Positions 61,101 to 64,000 of a DNA stretch of 64,000 nt are shown here, piece by piece. The stretch spans positions 558,001-622,000 of the forward strand of contig NZ_JABTEZ010000004.1 of assembly GCF_015711605.1 (NCBI RefSeq). The letters are read 5' to 3'. How positions within the stretch are numbered: position 1 is the stretch's first letter; each line of letters begins with the position of its first letter. Made by a program: the position numbers and the translations under genes. A model generated the notes under the pieces. The model was not told the origin of the DNA. It did no database searches and saw only the letters and a list, made by a program, of their open reading frames with translations. The stretch is from Planomonospora sp. ID67723 (GTDB taxonomy: Bacteria > Actinomycetota > Actinomycetes > Streptosporangiales > Streptosporangiaceae).

Positions 61101-64000
61101 TACGACGCCGCCGGCCGGGTGATCAAGCAGGTCGACCCGGAGGGCCGCATCTGGCGCTTCGCCTACGTCGACGGTGATGCGCTCGGTACCTCCACCGTCA
61201 CCATTACCGCACCCGATGGGGTCAAGACCGTCGAGTCCTATGTCGACGGCCAGCTGCGCGCCCAGACCAAGGCCGCCGGCACCAGCGAGGCGGCCACTAC
61301 CAGCTACACCTACGACCCGCTCACCTCCCAGATCAGCTCGATCACCAATGCGCTGGGGCACACCACCCGTTTCACCTACCTGCCGAGTGGTGAGCGCGCC
61401 ACGATGACCGACCCGGTCGGCGCCACCAGCACCTGGCGCTACAACGAGGTCGGAGATCTGGTCGAGTTCGTCGATGCGGCCGGTAACGCCACCCGCTACG
61501 GCTACGACGCGCGCGGCAACCGCACGCACGTCACCAGCCCCGAGGGGCGCAGCCAGACCTTCACCTACAACGCCAACGGCACCCTGGCCAGCGCCACCAC
61601 CGCGGCCGGCTACCGCACCACCTTCACCTACAACACCGACGGTGACCTGATCTCGGTCACCGGGCCCGGCGGGCAGACCACCACGAGTGCCCATGACGCC
61701 GACGGCCGCGTCACCGCGACCACCGACACCAACCGCCAGACCACCACCTACACCCTGGACGGGCTGGGCCGCATCACCGCCACCACCGACCCCGAGGACA
61801 ACACCACCGCCTTCGTCTACAACGCCGACGGCCACCGCACCAAGCTCACCGACGCCGCAGCGCACACCACCACGACCACCTTCAACCTGGCCGGGGAACT
61901 GGTGTCCGTCACCGATGCGGCCGGCAACCGCACCACCTCCACCTACACCGACGCCGCTCTGCCGGCCACCATCACCGACGCAGCCGGCAATGTCACCACC
62001 TACACCTACGACAAGCGCGGCAACCGCACCGGCGTCACCGACGCCCTGCAGCGCACCACCACCTACACCTACGACGCGGCCAACCGGCTGACCGCCATCA
62101 CCCTGCCCTCGGGCGCCCGCACCAGCACCGCCTACGACGCGGCCGGACGCCCCACCTCAAGCACCGACGCGCGCGGCAAGACCACCACCTACACCTACGA
62201 CGCGGCCGGACGGCTGGCCGCCAGCACCGACCCCAACAAGCGCACCACCACCCGCGCCTACGACCGCGACGGCCTGCTGACCGCCGTCACCGGACCGGAC
62301 GGCAAGACCACCCGTTCCGACTACAACGCCGACGGCCAGCTGCTGGCCGTCACCGACGCCGACGGCGCCACCACCCGCTACAGCTACGATCCGGTCAGCG
62401 GCAAGAAGACCAGCCGCACCCTGCCCGGCGGCGCCATCACCCGCTACAGCTACGACGCCGCCGGACGCGACCAGATCACCACCCAGTCCGACGGCAGCAC
62501 CATCACCCGCACCTACACCCCCCGCGGGCAGCTGAAGCACATCGACTACAGCGACCCGGCCACCGCCGATGTCACCTTCACCTACGACGCGCTCGGCCGC
62601 ATGACGACCATGACCGACGGCACCGGCACCACCCGCCACACCTACGACGCACTCGGCCGGCGCATCACCTCGGTCAACGGCGCCGGCGCCGAAGTCGGCT
62701 ACCACTACAACGCCCTGGGCCAGCTGGAGGCGCTGACCTACCCCGGCGGCAAAACCGTCATCTACACCTACGACGCCGCCGGGCAGATGAGCGCCGCCAC
62801 CGACTGGCAGCAGCGCACCACCCGTTTTGCCTGGACCGCCGACGGCCAGCAGCGCACCCGCACCACCCCCAACGACGTGGCCACCACCACCGACTACAAC
62901 CAGGTCGGCCAACCGGTCGACATCACCATCACCCACGACCAAGCCGTACTGGGCCGCTACACCTACCGCTACGACGACGCCGCACAATTGAGCGGCGACG
63001 CCACCGGCGGGGACGCGCGCAGCTACACCTACAGCCCCACCGGCCAGCTGGAATCCGTCGCCACCACCACCGGCACCAGCAGCTTCGCCGACGGCTCCTA
63101 TGCCACCACCTCCGCCGGCCTGCTCACCGGCCTGCCGAACGGCGCCACGCTCAGCTACAACGACGCCCGCCAGCTGGCCCGCCTCACCGAGGCGGCCGGG
63201 GCGGTCACCGACTACACCTACGACCAGCGCGGCAACCGCGCCCGCGCCACCACCACCTCCAGCAGCGACCCGGCCGTCAGCAGCAGCGTCAGCTACCGCT
63301 ACACCAGCGCCAACCACCTGGCCGGCGCCACCACCGCCGAGGGCACCAGCGTCGACTACACCGCCGATGCCACCGGCCTGCGCCAAAGCCGCACCACCGC
63401 CACCGGCACCGAGACGTTCCTGTGGGCCACCACCGGCGCCATGCCGCTGCTGCTCGATGACGGCACCCACACCTACCTGTACGGCCCCGACCTGGCCCCC
63501 TACGCCCAAATCAACCGCGACGGCGGCATCGAGTACCTGCACGCCGACAACCTCGGCTCCACCCGCCTGATCACCACCACCGACGGCGCCGCCGCCGCCA
63601 CCATCACCTACGACCCCTACGGCAAGCGCACCGCCCACACCGGCACCGCCGACAGCCGCATCGGCTACACCGGCAACTGGACCGACCCGGCCACCGGCCT
63701 GGTCTACCTACGCGCCCGCGACTACGACCCGGCCACCGGCCAGTTCCTCACCATCGACCCCCTCATCGACGCCACCGGCCAACTGTATGCCTACGTCGGC
63801 AACAACCCCCTGCAGCTGACCGACCCCACCGGTCTGTGCGAAGACTGCAACTTGTTCGAAAAGCTCGTCCTGATGGGCCCGTCCACACAAGACCTCACCA
63901 CGGGCTTTACCGGAGATGCCCTGGGCTTCTTCAACGGCGCTATCGACGACGTCACCTTCGGGTTCACCGCCTACGCCCGCAAAAAGATCAACCCCGGCTA
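58161..64000 (+). CDS. giant secreted RHS/YD-repeat protein, 3' end beyond the window
   Basis: One frame is open from GTG 58161 (alternatives GTG 58170 and 58182) to the end of the window, over 1,940 codons. The N-terminus has a twin-Arg-rich signal-like segment (RIRTIAVSLVATVVATSGSF). Two 293-residue propeller-type modules follow, starting near residues 159 and 452 (GNTLYGYIDARWPSIDRYDL in both). From about residue 750 there is a DUF6531-type opening (DPIQTDTGALLEPVTDLRVS). Dozens of YD repeats (TYTYDAAGRL and variants) lead to the RHS core (LGSTRLITTTDG, then QLYAYVGNNPLQLTDPTGL). The last 50 residues begin a variable C-terminal domain, usually the toxin or effector part in this family. No stop codon lies in the window. 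Confidence 0.9.
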   Translation, partial: MCDVGQTVPAFSGAARRSSRRIRTIAVSLVATVVATSGSFAETSAAFGFSRTAAVAVAAPATAEPVAERLGRTAAAFPARPQSSQRVITSKTTTASTDPSSRRDKAADEGRTSGRYSYRTGIRGTGVGFSTALSFSFSSAPMTMSNSAMQASAETESGPVLEAGAVNAVTETGALSAANGVTVLGEDAFVADGYRIVRINKSTGVVTLLAGSATQSGCTDAASGSAARFTSKPLDWGSPLPPKVVGTDGTLIYVTDGCGLRSIHASTGATSTLTSTYYNQVAVIGNTLYGYIDARWPSIDRYDLVTGTVHTLTSQVTYGGVMAGDENYLWLVSNSTLYRIDRITGNVTTVTNSLNASPTALLSVGGYLYLTARPYNAPYDGALALMRVSKTDGARRLIAGGGAGSGDLFYFPTGIATDGTKLYLADSGSRGTWLKSVSATSARSFSPAAAAPVLEAGAVNAVTETGALSAANGVTVLGEDAFVADGYRIVRINKSTGVVTLLAGSATQSGCTDAASGSAARFTSKPLDWGSPLPPKVVGTDGTLIYVTDGCGLRSIHASTGVTSTLTSTYYNQVAVIGNTLYGYIDARWPSIDRYDLVTGTFRTLTYSAPSGRVMAGDENYLWLVSNSTLYRIDRATGGSTTITTSLPSLPFTGALLAGDYLYGAAQYWESGISYYQVYRISKTGAVTLVHTGRLLGLINGLATDGSRLYLTDSTKRLLSIRKTKLPTYEGGPSLPGETTGGNNPTIGAPDSPEAAACNACHGDPIQTDTGALLEPVTDLRVSDQARALEMSRTYSSAAASTRSVLGYGWAWPYGMTVTEPVTGQVLVRQENGSVVAFARQADGSFKAAPRVQASLVKNSDGTWTFTRQRWQVMVFNTAGKIIKQTDRSGQALTYAYNTAGQLSAVTGASGRALRFTYDNAGYLATAAAPSGAKVVYEHNAAGDLTAVTDPTGATTRYAYNDQHLLTTMTSARGAVTANTYDAAGRVIKQVDPEGRIWRFAYVDGDALGTSTVTITAPDGVKTVESYVDGQLRAQTKAAGTSEAATTSYTYDPLTSQISSITNALGHTTRFTYLPSGERATMTDPVGATSTWRYNEVGDLVEFVDAAGNATRYGYDARGNRTHVTSPEGRSQTFTYNANGTLASATTAAGYRTTFTYNTDGDLISVTGPGGQTTTSAHDADGRVTATTDTNRQTTTYTLDGLGRITATTDPEDNTTAFVYNADGHRTKLTDAAAHTTTTTFNLAGELVSVTDAAGNRTTSTYTDAALPATITDAAGNVTTYTYDKRGNRTGVTDALQRTTTYTYDAANRLTAITLPSGARTSTAYDAAGRPTSSTDARGKTTTYTYDAAGRLAASTDPNKRTTTRAYDRDGLLTAVTGPDGKTTRSDYNADGQLLAVTDADGATTRYSYDPVSGKKTSRTLPGGAITRYSYDAAGRDQITTQSDGSTITRTYTPRGQLKHIDYSDPATADVTFTYDALGRMTTMTDGTGTTRHTYDALGRRITSVNGAGAEVGYHYNALGQLEALTYPGGKTVIYTYDAAGQMSAATDWQQRTTRFAWTADGQQRTRTTPNDVATTTDYNQVGQPVDITITHDQAVLGRYTYRYDDAAQLSGDATGGDARSYTYSPTGQLESVATTTGTSSFADGSYATTSAGLLTGLPNGATLSYNDARQLARLTEAAGAVTDYTYDQRGNRARATTTSSSDPAVSSSVSYRYTSANHLAGATTAEGTSVDYTADATGLRQSRTTATGTETFLWATTGAMPLLLDDGTHTYLYGPDLAPYAQINRDGGIEYLHADNLGSTRLITTTDGAAAATITYDPYGKRTAHTGTADSRIGYTGNWTDPATGLVYLRARDYDPATGQFLTIDPLIDATGQLYAYVGNNPLQLTDPTGLCEDCNLFEKLVLMGPSTQDLTTGFTGDALGFFNGAIDDVTFGFTAYARKKINPG
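58635..60392 (+). repeat. tandem duplication of 879 bp inside the RHS gene
   Basis: The segment starting at 58635 recurs at 59514 with an exact 879-nt offset. The first roughly 450 bp are almost identical (differences seen include GTGCGG/GTGCGA and GGTGCC/GGTGTC). The 3' half is diverged except for patches such as 59121-59185 versus 60000-60064. Each copy encodes one 293-residue propeller-type module. Confidence 0.9.

Noticed and set aside
60414-63638. Two antisense frames of more than 480 codons opposite the RHS gene
   Set aside because: They are Gly/Val/Ala-only translations created by the repetitive Thr/Ala/Asp/Gly codons of the sense strand; there are no domains or ribosome-binding sites.

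Overview
The window reads as a very GC-rich actinomycete chromosome. Supporting signs are strong G/C bias at third codon positions, many GTG starts, abundant TetR, MerR, LysR and ArsR regulators, TipAS and TIGR03086-type families, a class F sortase, and leaderless promoters. A member of the Streptosporangiales is a reasonable guess but is not proven here. No rRNA, tRNA or core housekeeping cluster was seen. This is an accessory region, full of small regulator-plus-enzyme cassettes separated by broken genes and mobile-element debris.

Layout. 0-8 kb: a binding-fold protein, an IS630 relic, an alcohol dehydrogenase, decayed XRE and TetR regulators, a small secreted protein, DUF1062 and a membrane protein. 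8.5-12.5 kb: a large GAF/PAS histidine kinase, an IS3 scrap and two secreted proteins. 12.8-28 kb: many regulator/enzyme cassettes, namely SUKH, hemerythrin, TetR/ABM monooxygenase, TipAS-MerR/DUF2268 metalloprotease, ricin-type lectin, TetR/saccharopine-dehydrogenase-like, DUF4287, a second saccharopine-like enzyme beside a GlxA-type AraC regulator, LysR/SMP-30-like, and a VOC-ArsR-SRPBCC-TIGR03086 operon. 28-31 kb: IS256, a shrunken IS630 and a serine-recombinase relic. 31-37 kb: a CtaG/DUF2243 pair and a cst-like persulfide locus (CstR, rhodaneses, persulfide dioxygenase, TauE-type exporter) in which several genes are broken. 37.9-41.4 kb: a secreted peptidase-like hydrolase divergent from a NarL-type two-component system whose two genes both carry a rare TTA codon. 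41.4-42.2 kb: KfrA/Tn3 plasmid debris. 42.4-47.2 kb: LysR, hemerythrin, then cupin, glycosyltransferase, DHFR-like reductase and methyltransferase genes. 47.2-53.1 kb: decayed integrase, IS3, selD, helicase and ISAs1 fragments around a thioesterase/TetR pair, with two blocks of degenerate CRISPR-like repeats. 53.3-56.8 kb: a PIN-type toxin/antitoxin pair and a class F sortase locus with surface proteins. 58.2 kb to the end: a giant secreted RHS/YD-repeat protein that runs off the window.

How the genes work together. Several cassettes show their own control DNA. A MerR-type 19-bp-spacer promoter drives DUF2268-merR. Palindromes overlap the leaderless promoters of the ArsR and TetR operons. Two TACCC-N4-GGGTA-type operators flank the CstR regulon. 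The sulfur locus would sense persulfide (CstR), oxidise it (dioxygenase-rhodanese), move sulfane sulfur (rhodaneses) and export sulfite (TauE), but as written it carries a frameshift, an amber codon and a deletion. The sortase locus and the RHS protein suggest investment in the cell surface. Several frameshifts fall in C/G runs, so either real decay or base-calling errors must be considered.
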